This document shows, piece after piece, positions 32,401-41,217 of a stretch of DNA of 64,000 nt. Source of the stretch: Triplophysa rosa (Eukaryota > Chordata > Actinopteri > Cypriniformes > Nemacheilidae); contig NC_079904.1 of assembly GCF_024868665.1 (NCBI RefSeq), positions 22,189,325 to 22,253,324 of the forward strand, written 5' to 3'. Position 1 is the first letter of the stretch; each line of letters opens with the position of its first letter. A program made the position numbers and the translations under genes. The notes under the pieces are model-generated. The model was not told the origin of the DNA. It worked only from the letters and a program-made list of their open reading frames with translations, and made no database searches.

Positions 32401-35316
32401 AGAAAATGTCTGGACAGGAGTAGCTGTCTTACCACAAACCGTTATTCTGAGTCAGAGGAACAACAGTTATAATATAAAGCATAGCTGGCCTTTCTGAACT
32501 CAACACTGACCGCATGAAGAGCATGCACTTAAAGTGAACACAGTTTTCTCTTCTATGCGTCACAAAATACCAGCATATGTGATGCCGGTGAATCTCACAA
32601 AATCTTGGTTTCCAAAATGTTAAACATGATCTTTAAAAAAAAAAACTTGCCTCTACAAATTTCCTTTTTAGGGATTAAAACCATGGTCTGACATCTCATT
32701 ACCGTAACTACCATAAAAATGTCAATACCGTAGCATGTTTTGCTAAAAAAAGTGAAGCCAAGCTTTTGTTCATCGTGTTTTTATAGATGTGAAAAAACTA
32801 CCTGTATCAGTAATGATTATCAATATTGTGATGTACAAAGTATAATGAGAGAATATGAAACTTTTAACTAGAGAAAGAGACCAAATCTGTAAACCTGTAG
32901 GACATCCAATTATTTTGTAGAATATTTGTTTATTTTACTCTGGTTAAATTATAACACATCAAGCACTCAGACATAGCTCGATGCATCCCATTATGAGATA
33001 CATTATTTAGCATAAATGTAAATACAAAAATAATTTATTCTTTTGTTTAAATTATTCTTTGTCCAAGTTAGAGAACACAAATATCTTTATTGAGAACATT
33101 TTTTGGTTAAAAAAATTTAAAATCATTACTGCCATTTCAATGGTTTCGTGAAAATGACCCCATTTTATGTATGAAAATCTAAATCGACCACAACAAAAAA
33201 CGCATGTCCCTAAGGATACTACCAAATGCCTGCAGTACTGTTATATGAAAAGGATCACACACCTGGAAAAGATATACATCTCCATAGGCGTTACTGAGGC
33301 AGAAGACATTCTCTTTCTTGGGATGCTCAGGGACTGCCTGCACAATACTGTCTTCAGCCAGAACCGCATAACGTGGTGAACATTCCAGTTCTGGAGACGT
33401 CTTTCCATTGGACTCGCCTAACAAAAGCGTACACCCTGCAGGAGACAAAAAGCAATTAGAGCTTAAAAAACACACAATATTTTGAAATAAAGATACTGAA
33501 CATTTTGAACTACAAACAACTTTAAACACATTTTCAACATTCTCTGAAAAAAGGCCTATCAAAACGTCTTACCTTTGAGTGTGACCCAATACTGCCTCCA
33601 CTTGCGTCGCGCTACCAGCTCCAGTTTACGGTCCTTGTGGAGGGTAATGAGGGGCTTGAAACCCAACCAGCCAGCCCTCCGCACAACTCCCTGCTCCTTC
33701 TCAAACAGGAAGTCCATTTGCTCCAAAGAGCCCATTGAGCCGCTGCTGCTCTCCCCTTGCTCCCCCTCACCCTCCCAGACCTGTAGCACATCGGCTGTTC
33801 CACTGCTGCTGCCCGTCTCCAGCCCCTGCATGAAGTTATCATAGATGTTCTGCCTCAGAGCAGCGCCCTGGTTCTGCTGCCCAAGTGGTCCTGTTAAGGA
33901 CCCCGAGCACTCTAGCTGTGCCTGGGAGGACATGGGGTTCCAAAATGGTCTGGATTCCACGGCTTCACCGTTGAAAACATCGGAAAAGTTCAGAGTGCTT
34001 GGTTCCTGAAGTTAAAGAGGGCAAGTGGTAACATGATTGAGACAATGTTGTACAGACGTTCACAATATGCTCAACAATACAGCAGTTACTGACTTTTCTA
34101 TTGAGTATGATATCTATGATGACATCTGCGTAATAATAACCGATAGCAGTTAAGCAGGAAGGTCTGCAGTGGTCAAGTCACACTATTATTTTCTCACCTG
34201 CAATCTTGGCTTTTTCCTACTCAAACTTCCCGTCCAATCGCTGAGGCGGCGGATGCGACTCTTGAGCAAGTCCTTCCTCGTGTTCCCGTCAGGAATCGAT
34301 TTTCTGCAGGGCAATGTAAGGGAGGTGTAATGCTGGACTTCCTGAGTGTCCTCTCGGGAACTCACATCCAGAGAAGAGGTCAGTGAGGCTTGAAATTGAC
34401 GAGTGTCCTGGAGACGATCTGTGGTTGGAATGCCGGCAGTAGGGAACGGCACGGTCATGTTAGGATTCGTGTAGAGGTCAGACAACCCATTCTGTTCTAA
34501 ATGCAGAAGGACTGAATCCCCAATGCCACTGTCCTCTTCAGCGCGGTAGGTGTTGTATTCGTTACTATTGCAGTCGCTGCTTGCATACTGACTGCCTGTG
34601 GTTCGGCAGGTGAGTCCACCAATATGGTTCTCAGGCTGTTCTGCAGCAAAGCCATTGTAAGATCCAAAATCAACCGTACGTGTGGATGATAGTGTGGTAT
34701 AACCGCTGCTGTTGTCTGAAGGCTGGTTGCTGGTAAAGACGTTGTCGCAAAGCTCCGTCCCATTACCCCAAGGTGAGTCATACCATGATTCCTCAGAGCT
34801 GAGAGAGCTCCCGTTACTGGCCCGCTGGGTAACATCAACAGGTCCACTGGGACGACCACCCAGCTCACCGTTCAGCTCCCGTCGGGCCTTAGTAAACTCC
34901 ACTCTCAGACTCCCATCCTCTCTGAAAAGTACTTTGGGGCTGCTTTTACTATCAGGTAGATCAGAGCTCATTCTCCTTATCGGAGCCTGAAGACTGCACC
35001 CTCCAGTCTGCTGTGTGTACCCTACAAAGAAACCATTTCCCTGGAATAAAAAGTTGTCGTAGTCCCGGTGGCTTTTGGTGAGTATTTTGTCATCAGCTCC
35101 CCCTTTGATGCAGTCATAATGGCGGGAAATGTAGGGTTGACTGTTCTTGTGTGATGAAACACCATTTTTGGCTTTGTATCCAGGGGTGCTCTTAGAGTTC
35201 CTCCACCAAGTGTGCGGGGAGAGGACGTCATCTTTATGCGGGTGCAGCTTCAATGAGCCGGACTTGCCCTTACCTGGGATGATGAAACTACTGTACTGAC
35301 TATCTGTGTTGCCCAT
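17039..35316 (-). CDS. tiam2: TIAM2 (STEF) Rac guanine-nucleotide exchange factor, complete coding region
   Basis: Activates Rac by exchanging GDP for GTP at membranes and actin-rich protrusions. Coding exons, 5' to 3' on the minus strand: 35316-34198, 34005-33573, 33435-33263, 32071-31847, 31363-31178, 31065-30916, 27850-27680, 27580-27476, 27380-27302, 27197-27108, 27019-26789, 25336-25251, 24786-24676, 22435-22247, 22145-22077, 20669-20544, 20464-20356, 20260-20081, 19892-19777, 19214-19106, 19025-18967, 18351-18261, 18109-18022, 17486-17039. Every junction is GT-AG, and phases join without a stop to give about 1,580 residues (human TIAM2 is about 1,700). Identity as TIAM2 rather than TIAM1 rests on MGNTDSQY at the start, [20 protein letters not shown] in the DH domain and the C-terminal [15 protein letters not shown] stretch, which resembles the end of human TIAM2. 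cldn20 follows downstream, as in mammals. Intron lengths run from about 70 bp to 3.1 kb. Confidence 0.95.
17741..18001. mobile_element. MITE with AGAGATGCA ends (copy 1), in tiam2 intron
   Basis: Terminal inverted repeats AGAGATGCAC / GTGCATCTCT. The interior words CCTGTCAATCAAAAGAGG and CAGATATCACTCTG are shared with the copy at 30468-30727. Flanks ATTTCATT and ACTTTCTT are a weak 8-bp duplication (6 of 8). Confidence 0.65.
18022..19214 (-). CDS. tiam2: tiam2 coding exons 20-23: second PH domain
   Basis: Exons 19214-19106, 19025-18967, 18351-18261 and 18109-18022. They encode [19 protein letters not shown], then [37 protein letters not shown] and [20 protein letters not shown]. This is the PH domain that follows the DH domain and supports exchange and membrane contact. 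Exons 22 and 23 lack an ATG; I placed them by translating the minus strand between consensus splice sites. Confidence 0.92.
18397..18908. mobile_element. hAT-type MITE with TAGTGCTGTCAA ends, in tiam2 intron
   Basis: AGTGCTGTCAA at the left is inverted at the right (TTGACAGCACT), with ATTAATCG-rich subterminal repeats and an AT-rich centre. ATCATACA occurs on both sides (18389-18396 and 18909-18916), an 8-bp duplication. A different repeat is inserted inside at about 18510-18635. Confidence 0.72.
18510..18635. repeat. nested GGTTCTT-type repeat
   Basis: A block with ACAGAAAGGTTCTTCGGATG, AAAGGTTCTTTATGGAGCC and AAGGTTCTTCTATGGCATCG inside the hAT MITE. The pattern is familiar from cyprinid genomes. 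A related word set occurs near 58440-58560. Confidence 0.45.
19347..19663. mobile_element. TTAA palindromic MITE in tiam2 intron 19
   Basis: TTAA at 19347-19350 and 19660-19663. Ends AAAGGGACAGTCCACCC and GCGAACTATCCCTT. Central mirrored words CAGTTCTCGGGCACCATTGA and CAATGGTGCCCCAGAACTG. It lies between exons 19 and 20 without touching splice sites. Confidence 0.75.
19777..22435 (-). CDS. tiam2: tiam2 coding exons 14-19: DH (RhoGEF) catalytic domain
   Basis: Exons 22435-22247, 22145-22077, 20669-20544, 20464-20356, 20260-20081 and 19892-19777. The DH domain starts at about residue 1095 ([18 protein letters not shown], conserved region 1) and runs through [17 protein letters not shown] and [20 protein letters not shown] (conserved region 3, which contacts Rac) to [20 protein letters not shown]. 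All catalytic helices are present without a stop, so exchange activity should be intact. Confidence 0.95.
21040..21915. repeat. AT-rich tandem array in tiam2 intron 15
   Basis: The words TAGTATTTG(C/T)ATATTTA.AGGAACAA recur at about 21092, 21230, 21328, 21428, 21565, 21680, 21777 and 21888, giving about eight units of 97-138 bases. Each unit also has AATTAAAAACAA and TTTCAAAC.TT words and a variable run of AAATAAAT. The length differences come mostly from that run. Confidence 0.8.
23340..23710. mobile_element. Tc1-like transposon remnant (copy 3), in tiam2 intron 13
   Basis: Matches the 2985-3460 copy over TGAACTTGTTTTCTTTGC, GAGGTCTGAAAAA and TTTTCATTTTCTGCAAATAAA, and the 5.4-5.5 kb copy over the AATAATTTGGAATGGTCTCT-type end. 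No coding capacity. Confidence 0.5.
23862..24150. mobile_element. hAT-type MITE with TAGGGCTGTC/GACAGCACTA ends
   Basis: Inverted ends of the same family as 18397-18908 and 25669-26019, with TTAACACGTTA-type and GTGATTAATCAG subterminal words. Flanks GTATTTAT (23854-23861) and GTAATTAT (24151-24158) are an 8-bp duplication with one change. Confidence 0.65.
24676..25336 (-). CDS. tiam2: tiam2 coding exons 12-13: PDZ-DH linker
   Basis: Exons 25336-25251 (86 bases) and 24786-24676 (111 bases). They were placed by splice consensus and by the only phases that join exon 11 to exon 14 in frame. Exon 13 encodes [18 protein letters not shown] and then [19 protein letters not shown], which I cannot align clearly to mammalian TIAM2. 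The linker is fast-evolving, so these two exons are less certain than the domain exons. Confidence 0.7.
25669..26019. mobile_element. hAT-type MITE with TAGTGCTGTCAAA end, in tiam2 intron 11
   Basis: Left end TAGTGCTGTCAAATC; right end GATTTAACACTACTA, a mutated mirror. Both sides carry AATTAATCG words. The AT-rich centre includes a (TA)n run at about 25760-25793. Identical AAATAAAT flanks at 25661-25668 and 26020-26027 form an 8-bp duplication, though such an AT-rich word has some chance of matching. Confidence 0.7.
26789..27380 (-). CDS. tiam2: tiam2 coding exons 9-11: PDZ domain
   Basis: Exons 27380-27302, 27197-27108 and 27019-26789, residues about 855-987. [19 protein letters not shown] carries a degenerate GFAV carboxylate-binding loop, and [16 protein letters not shown] is the classical PDZ core. 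TIAM PDZ domains bind C-terminal tails of syndecan and neurexin-type receptors. Exon 11 continues into an acidic linker with [14 protein letters not shown]. Confidence 0.9.
27397..27470. repeat. dispersed repeat filling tiam2 intron 8
   Basis: Same repeat as 12801-12874. It occupies about 74 of the 95 bases of the intron 27381-27475, reaching within a few bases of the donor. Confidence 0.7.
27476..27850 (-). CDS. tiam2: tiam2 coding exons 7-8: Ras-binding-like domain
   Basis: Exons 27850-27680 and 27580-27476 (57 and 35 codons). They encode a ubiquitin-fold Ras-binding-like domain including [20 protein letters not shown] and [19 protein letters not shown]. The first acceptor is tandem (CAGCAG), so the exon may start at 27850 or 27847, adding or removing one glutamine. 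Sequence similarity to mammalian TIAM2 is lower here than in the PH and DH domains. Confidence 0.85.
28203..28500. mobile_element. 298-bp hAT MITE with perfect 8-bp duplication
   Basis: Perfect 16-base terminal inverted repeats CAGTGGTTCTCAAACT / AGTTTGAGAACCACTG. Identical GCGTAATG flanks lie at 28195-28202 and 28501-28508. The ends are of the Charlie-like hAT type. No coding capacity. Located in tiam2 intron 6 (27851-30915). Confidence 0.93.
28934..28956. repeat. (GA)n microsatellite
   Basis: A near-perfect GA run in tiam2 intron 6. Confidence 0.9.
30468..30727. mobile_element. MITE with TAGAGATGCA ends (copy 2), in tiam2 intron 6
   Basis: Terminal inverted repeats TAGAGATGCA / TGCATCTCTA, with mirrored CCGATATATCGG and TATCGGTATCGATGC words. 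Flanks CTACAAAA and CGACAAAA agree at 7 of 8 positions. Shares its interior with 17741-18001. Confidence 0.75.
30916..32071 (-). CDS. tiam2: tiam2 coding exons 4-6: end of PHn, coiled coil and extension
   Basis: Exons 32071-31847, 31363-31178 and 31065-30916 (75, 62 and 50 codons, all phase 0). They encode [33 protein letters not shown] (helical, coiled-coil-like), [20 protein letters not shown] and [15 protein letters not shown]. This is the PH-CC-Ex scaffold by which TIAM proteins bind partners. The last exon is basic, with [10 protein letters not shown] and [18 protein letters not shown]. Confidence 0.93.
33263..34005 (-). CDS. tiam2: tiam2 coding exons 2-3: first PH domain
   Basis: Exons 34005-33573 and 33435-33263, residues about 374-575. 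After a linker containing [13 protein letters not shown], the PH domain starts near residue 480 ([14 protein letters not shown]). It includes [13 protein letters not shown] and [20 protein letters not shown], both hallmarks of the TIAM N-terminal PH domain, which binds phosphoinositides and directs membrane targeting. The join splits a glycine codon after its first base. Confidence 0.94.
34198..35316 (-). CDS. tiam2: tiam2 coding exon 1: N-terminal extension
   Basis: 373 codons. The ATG at 35316-35314 lies 6 bases after an acceptor (CCTTACAG), so at least one 5' non-coding exon exists upstream. The start MGNTDSQ has glycine at position 2 and suits N-myristoylation, as in TIAM proteins. The body is low-complexity and rich in Ser, Asn and Gly. 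[20 protein letters not shown] segment (about 190-208) and the end [18 protein letters not shown] match conserved islands of TIAM2. The exon ends in phase 0 at CAG/GTGAGAA. Confidence 0.92.
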
Positions 35317-35529
35317 TCTGATCTGTAAGGAAAAAAGACAATAAAACAATTTACGCATCTATCAATCAATATATCAGTTTAATCTATCAAATATTACCAC
35401 CAAATTGCATAAAACATGGTATCCATTTACTGTGGTTACTATGGTATCCATCTTTGAAAGAATTCTATAGTATTTCCATTCCTAAAACATCTGTTGACGC
35501 ACACATTTAGGACAAATGTAATATTAAGT

Positions 35530-35760
35530 GACCTGTTGTAAAGGCAGTTCTCAGAGCAGACAAAGCTATTCCGTCATATTCCTTTCTGACGCGTTCTCTC
35601 GCTGTGAACGTCCTCTTTTCCTTCTCTTCTCTACGGCCGACTACTCTCCGCTCCGGCCCGGTGCAGCATCTGACCCTCACTGAGACCCTCCTTCTTTCAA
35701 TGTCTCTCTAACACAGCTGTTGCTCTCGATCTCCATCGCTCATCTGCGGAGAAACAGAGG
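35530..35760 (-). promoter_or_regulatory. candidate tiam2 promoter / 5' non-coding exon (proximal)
   Basis: A CpG- and pyrimidine-rich island just upstream of coding exon 1, distinct from the AT-rich surroundings. It contains GCTCCGGCCCGGTGC and GACGCGTTCTC. On the minus strand an acceptor-like TTTCTCCGCAG lies near 35745 and a weak CAACAG/GTCACT donor near 35535. Because coding exon 1 begins 6 bases after an acceptor, some upstream exon must exist; this is the nearest candidate. Confidence 0.35.
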
Positions 35761-38700
35761 AAGGGAGGAGCATGTGTCAGGAACACACAGCCAGCTCTTG
35801 TGTGGAGCGCAGTCTGCAGTGGGAAGTCCCACTCCCACCCCCAAACTTAAACAAGCCTCACGCTTCTGTACCGCTGCCACATTCCATGACGTAGCACTGC
35901 AAGGCATTACAAGGGCAGACTTCATACAACCCCACTGTTTATTTTCAGGCTAGGAAATTCCTCACAATTTTCCTTCGTTTTATATGGTCGGAGCCATAAT
36001 GATTTAGTAAGTCGATCCCTCGGAGCAACGTGTTTGGACTGTACGTGAAATCCTCTGACTATGTTTGTGGTACTGTAAAATTGTTTGGTCGTGAAGCCTT
36101 TTCATGAAGAGATTTTGAGATAATGAGCAGAATTTCATTAGTAGCGGGACAAGGATTCTCCTGGCTGCTTGGGAATTCTCATATCCTGTAAACTTTATTA
36201 AAGGCTTGGGGGCTATCTAGTAGCATTCACACGTTAAAAAATACGTTTTAAGTTCATTTTTACATCTGTTGGGGGTTGACTACAAAACTCATCCGTGACC
36301 TTTAACCCTGGAGTGAGCACTGAATGCCGCCGAGACAACTTTCATTCACATGGCAACGCGTCAATGAAGCGAGGGACAGCGACTTTGAGATGCAGCAGGG
36401 AGACGGGTGGATGCTTCATTATGATAAGTACCAGCAGGCGGTGTGACGTTATGCTTCAAACACTGTGGCTTTGTAAGAGCCGGAACATCGAAGCAGCCAA
36501 TAAGTTTTGTTCGTTCCAGACGCCGGGCCGCAAGGGGCTGAACCAGGGCATTGTGGGATTTGTGTGACGGCCCATTCAGAAAAGATGATCTGAATGGCAA
36601 TCGCTCACATTGTGCATCTTTCTTTGTGTCACACTGGCCATCTGCTGCCCCACAGAGTGAGATCAGTCACCCCCGACCTGCGCAATTCACTCAGCCCGTA
36701 CGAAACATAAGAGCACGCAGTGCCAAACTTAACTAGAACGCAACAAGATGGGCCATGTGATGAGTCAAAGGCACTTGTTGAAGGATGCACGGCAGTGTGT
36801 GTGTATTGTTATGCATAGGTATTTCCATCTGCTCTTGACACTGAGCATCACAGACTTTCAGACTTTTAATCTGTGGCGCTACACTACAGCAAACATCACT
36901 ATTACTACCTATTCTTAAAAAAATGTCAAATGTCTTAATTCTTTGGAACACAAAAGTTTGCATTACAACTCACTTTAACGCTTAATATGCTGGCGTAAGT
37001 TGGAGTCTATGCAGCTTGATGACCATTTTCCACATACTCAGATAGGGTTTGATGAAAAAAGATGGATAGATGCAATGGATTTAAAAGCACTAAATATTTT
37101 GTAGCAAAACTGTTAGCCTATGCGGGTTTAATTTTGAAGGCTTTGGTTTCTTGTCATTCTCCCAAGCTGACAAAAATGTTCTAATAACGCTTTGTTAACA
37201 TTACCATTTAGTTCTAAAAAAAAAATTCTGAATTTTTTTATGTTCCACTAAAAACGTTTTTACATTTTTATAACATTATAATAACATTTTGCAACGACAT
37301 ATCATGACATAAAATAAAATAGAAAATGTTTTTTTATTATTACTGTAACGTCAATATATTTTTTTTTCTTTGTGAGCAAACATTGAGAGAACTTAGACAG
37401 AACGTTAGTTCTGAGAAAGTTTCCTGTTAGCTAAATCAAACCAATAAGGGAGTTTGGCAGCCTAATACACGCATGCACACACACAAATATAACACCCAGA
37501 AAACATTGATTTAACAGTGATTATGTCTGCCAGGCTCAAAGAATGAAGGCATTATAAAAGAATGTATTTTTTAAAGGATGGTTTTGGGAGGAGCCGTTTT
37601 GGGCGGCGGAGGCAGCTGGCCGCCTGGAAGACCGACATGACTGAGCCTCTTGTTTGACCCAGCATGCCTTAACTACCAGCACACCACTTTTAAGACAAAT
37701 TACCACACCAATGACAACACATAGCCCTGAGAGAAGGAGAGAGAGAGACTTTTGTTAAATCCAGGTGTTGATTAAAGGGTGTGATCGTCTGATAAAAAAT
37801 AATGGGTTGGATCAAAGCAGCAGGCAGGAAGTGGGGAGTTGCCCTTGATCACATGACACAAACACACTTTGTTAGATTCCCAGCAGATTTTTCTGGAATA
37901 TTGGGGTATCGGCTCATGCAACACTAGGCAATACAGGAAATGGCTTTTCCATTTGCTTTGGCAGCTGTTTTGTCAACACATCGACAATAATCGTTGACGG
38001 GCCAAGGTCTACGCGCTGTCAGACGCTGTGCTTGAAAAATATTGCACCATTAATGCTAACAACATACAACGGTGTGCCAAATGGATAATTTCCAAGAAAA
38101 TATTTTGTGTCAATTTATGTTAATCCTGACAAAATGTGAGGATGGCAGATTCCTCAGTTTGTTTACTTTAATCTATGAATATAAGTATGCAACATAATAC
38201 CTTAAACTTTGCATAAAATCATCTGCCAAATGCGGAAATGCCGCTTTTTTGGCCTAAAATGTGGTTGGGTGGTCACCTAAAGATTGCCAATGCAAGTAAA
38301 ACCGTGCATTTTATTATGCATGCATGCACCAGTATATAGATGACCTAACAGCTCACAAAAATGGACTACAAGCAATTTTGTTTTGATGGGGACTTATATC
38401 TTGACAAAATAATTATTTTTCAACAATGTAGAAGCAAAATAAAAGAAAATAGAATTCACAAGTGGTGAATAAGTACGTGTTGCAGGCTTATGGCTTTTCC
38501 TGACAGGAAAGCTGTTGTCTGCGTCACAGAACAGTCCGTAGAGGAAGGAAAGCACTGCTGTGAGTTGGCTCACAGGAAGTCCGGGTCAGATAGAGGATAA
38601 CGTCTGTATGCGTTAGACCATTTCTCATGGGAAACTGCACTAGTGCCTGGATAAAACACAGCAAAGCAGGCTGGACCAGAGCTGTCAAGGGAGACGGTCT

Positions 38701-38865
38701 CATAGGCTGCTGCCTGTGGGCAGAAAAAGAGTCAGCGCTGGTATGGGTGTGCTCTTCCATCTGCATCCGCTGTTCTTCTGCTCTGTCGTGAGTCGTGACC
38801 ATTCATTACTCACAACCATCAAACTACATGCGTGTGAGGAGTTCTGCTTTATTTTTATCCGGAGT
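35761..38865. other. intergenic upstream of tiam2
   Basis: No coding sequence recognised. A GC-richer, apparently unique patch lies at 37560-37760. AT-rich elsewhere. Confidence 0.3.
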
Positions 38866-39177
38866 TGGATAATAAGTATTTTTACTTTACTCAAGTACAT
38901 CTGTACTTTTTCTGTGTTTATACTTTGTAAAAAATTGACTTCACTAGTACATTATAAAACACATGTCATACTTTTTACACCACTACATTCCATAAATACA
39001 TTTGACATGTTTTTTTCTTTAATGCTATAAAATAACATTTTGACCAAAAATACTTTTATATACAATTTTTACAATACAAGTATTACATGGGGAAAAAATC
39101 AACATGCATTAATGAAATATAGTCCTTCATAAATGTTTTCCATTATAAATGTTCTTAAGAGTACTGTCCACCTCTGT
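38866..39177. mobile_element. hAT fragment related to the element at 41218-42673
   Basis: Shares the words TTACTCAAGTACATCTGTAC, TTTTTACACCACTACATTCC and a terminal GTACTGTCCACCTCTG with the larger element, but is heavily deleted. No duplication found. Confidence 0.5.
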
Positions 39178-39727
39178 TTTTTCTGTGCTAAGGTCTGTGG
39201 ATGATGTCAAAGTCCTTTTTAAGCGAGTACACCCCTCATCTTGCATGGCCCTGAGGCAACTATTTTTACTCTTTTGTCTGTTTTTGTCTCCAGTCTACTG
39301 CAAGTACAATTTCTATCTACTTGAATGGAGAAAGACAATTGGAGAAATTTCCAAAGCTTCCAAAGTCTGGAGATGAACAGTAAATATTGCTTCTTTCAAA
39401 TAAACCCCAAAATGTTTATTAGATGCAGATTATGTGCAATATATTTGCACTACTCAGAGGGTGCATGTTTGCATGACATCATATATCCATGTGTCTGGGT
39501 TTCAAAATTCGACCTTCACGTGACACAGCATCACTAGATCTGTTTGCTTTACCCTGGAGAAGGACTAACATTTGACCACTGCTCTGTTTCAGCACCTGAC
39601 ACCATCAGCCGTTGCCGACCGCTAATGAGCAGGATGCTGCGGTTACAGCAAAGCCAAAGTAAACACAGCAACCCAATACCTAAAACACATAAGCATCTGC
39701 ACACACAAAATCAACACTGCTTCAAAT
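39178..39727. other. intergenic
   Basis: No feature recognised. Short frames only. Confidence 0.3.
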
Positions 39728-39732
39728 GAGAC

Positions 39733-40063
39733 TCTAGCGAGGAAGGCGGGACGAGAGTCGTGGGGCAGGAAGGCGGGGCCGGTGGCGTGAGTGATAATGA
39801 GTATCAGCTGTACGCGCACCGGTCCCGCATGGCTCACGGGGAGCTAGGGAGCATAAGAGGACGAGCGACGGGACTGCCGACGAGAGAGGACCGGGCCCGG
39901 AAATAGATTAAGTTTGTTTATGTGTTCGTGTGGCCGGCAGTCGACCGTGAGGTGGCTGCCGGCCTGTTATTTGCTGTTTATTGTTTATTTATTTTTGAAT
40001 GAAAGTTTTATGAATGTTCGCCGGTTCCCGCCTCCTTCCTTCCCTACATTGAACTTTGCTACA
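39733..40063 (+). repeat. 5' LTR
   Basis: Over the shared 289 bases it differs from the 3' LTR at only two positions I can find (GCATGGCTC against GCATGCCTC; GAATGAAAG against GAATTAAAG), so the insertion is young. Confidence 0.88.
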
Positions 40064-40105
40064 TTGGTGCCGAAACCCGGGAGGAAGGAGGGACATGCTG
40101 TCGAA

Positions 40106-40394
40106 GGGGCCGGTGGCGTGAGTGATAATGAGTATCAGCTGTACGCGCACCGGTCCCGCATGCCTCACGGGGAGCTAGGGAGCATAAGAGGACGAGCGAC
40201 GGGACTGCCGACGAGAGAGGACCGGGCCCGGAAATAGATTAAGTTTGTTTATGTGTTCGTGTGGCCGGCAGTCGACCGTGAGGTGGCTGCCGGCCTGTTA
40301 TTTGCTGTTTATTGTTTATTTATTTTTGAATTAAAGTTTTATGAATGTTCGCCGGTTCCCGCCTCCTTCCTTCCCTACATTGAACTTTGCTACA
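40106..40394 (+). repeat. 3' LTR, missing its first 42 bases
   Basis: Begins at GGGGCCGGTGGCGTG, which is position 43 of the 5' LTR, directly after the leader remnant. The deletion that removed the body therefore ended inside this LTR. Confidence 0.85.
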
Positions 40395-40399
40395 GAGAC

Positions 40400-40785
40400 T
40401 TTCTTGAAAGTGTTTTGCTTTAAATGTGTATGCGTATACAGACTTGAGGAGTGGGAAAAATCTAAACCTTCATCAAGGAATTTATAATTTGATTGAATTA
40501 TTTGTTGCACAGTACAAGTCCAAGGCTTCATTTACACTTGGCATCTTCTGTCTTGATCTGATCTGATCAAAAGTGGTCATATAGTTACCTGACTCACTGT
40601 TGCCATTTATACCTGATAACAATATGTTTCAAACGTGTCTTCTGTTTTTCGTTTACAGAATCCCGTGTTTCAAGACATACATCATATAGTGTGTTATTGC
40701 GATTAACTAAACCTTTTAACATAATAATTCCTTTCAAACTCTGTTTTGCAGATATATCATGTCACACAGCCCATGACAGTTTTAT
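40400..40785. other. spacer between LTR remnant and hAT element
   Basis: AT-rich; contains a TCTTGATCTGATCTGATC run. Nothing recognised. Confidence 0.3.
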
Positions 40786-41217
40786 GTACAATGTAGGGGT
40801 GTATCGATTCTTCTTAGTACGATATTTTGCGATGCAAAAATGTTACGATGCGGATGCGCATCGTAGAGAGATGGGGATATTTTACGATATGATGTTTAAT
40901 CTATTCGTTAAGCGGTCAAGATGCTATCTACTCTGCCCCAGCGCGTCACGTGTGCTTATCTCACATATGTGGTAGAGAGAAGTCTCTGTGAGAAGGGGAA
41001 GCACAAGACACAATCTGTGTCTTTACGTGATTTACAAAGCGTCTTATTTTCCTTCACAATCACCGGGAAAACACAGCAAACTTGAGCGTGATGGCTTGTG
41101 AGTCACCCCGAAACTCATCACTAAGGCAAACACAAACGTTTTTACATGCCAATGTTCATTTATCCGCTAGGGTGAGTTGCTGCATAACTTTAAATGCAAC
41201 ATAAAGTAAGCCAAAAG

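Larger units (their letters stand above)
39733..40394 (+). mobile_element. LTR retrotransposon collapsed to two LTRs plus primer-binding site
   Basis: GAGAC flanks the unit on both sides (39728-39732 and 40395-40399), a 5-bp target duplication. The first LTR spans 39733-40063 (331 bp), starts TCTAGC (probably TGTAGC originally) and ends GCTACA. It is followed at once by TGGTGCCGAAACCCGGGA (40065-40082), placed and shaped like a primer-binding site. The second LTR (40106-40394) lacks the first 42 bases. All gag/pol sequence is gone, leaving 42 bases between the LTRs. The strand follows the LTR-primer-site order. Confidence 0.88.

Noticed and set aside
35740..36736. Small frames upstream of tiam2 coding exon 1
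   Set aside because: Stops are frequent, no splice link to tiam2 is convincing, and the CpG content explains the open frames.
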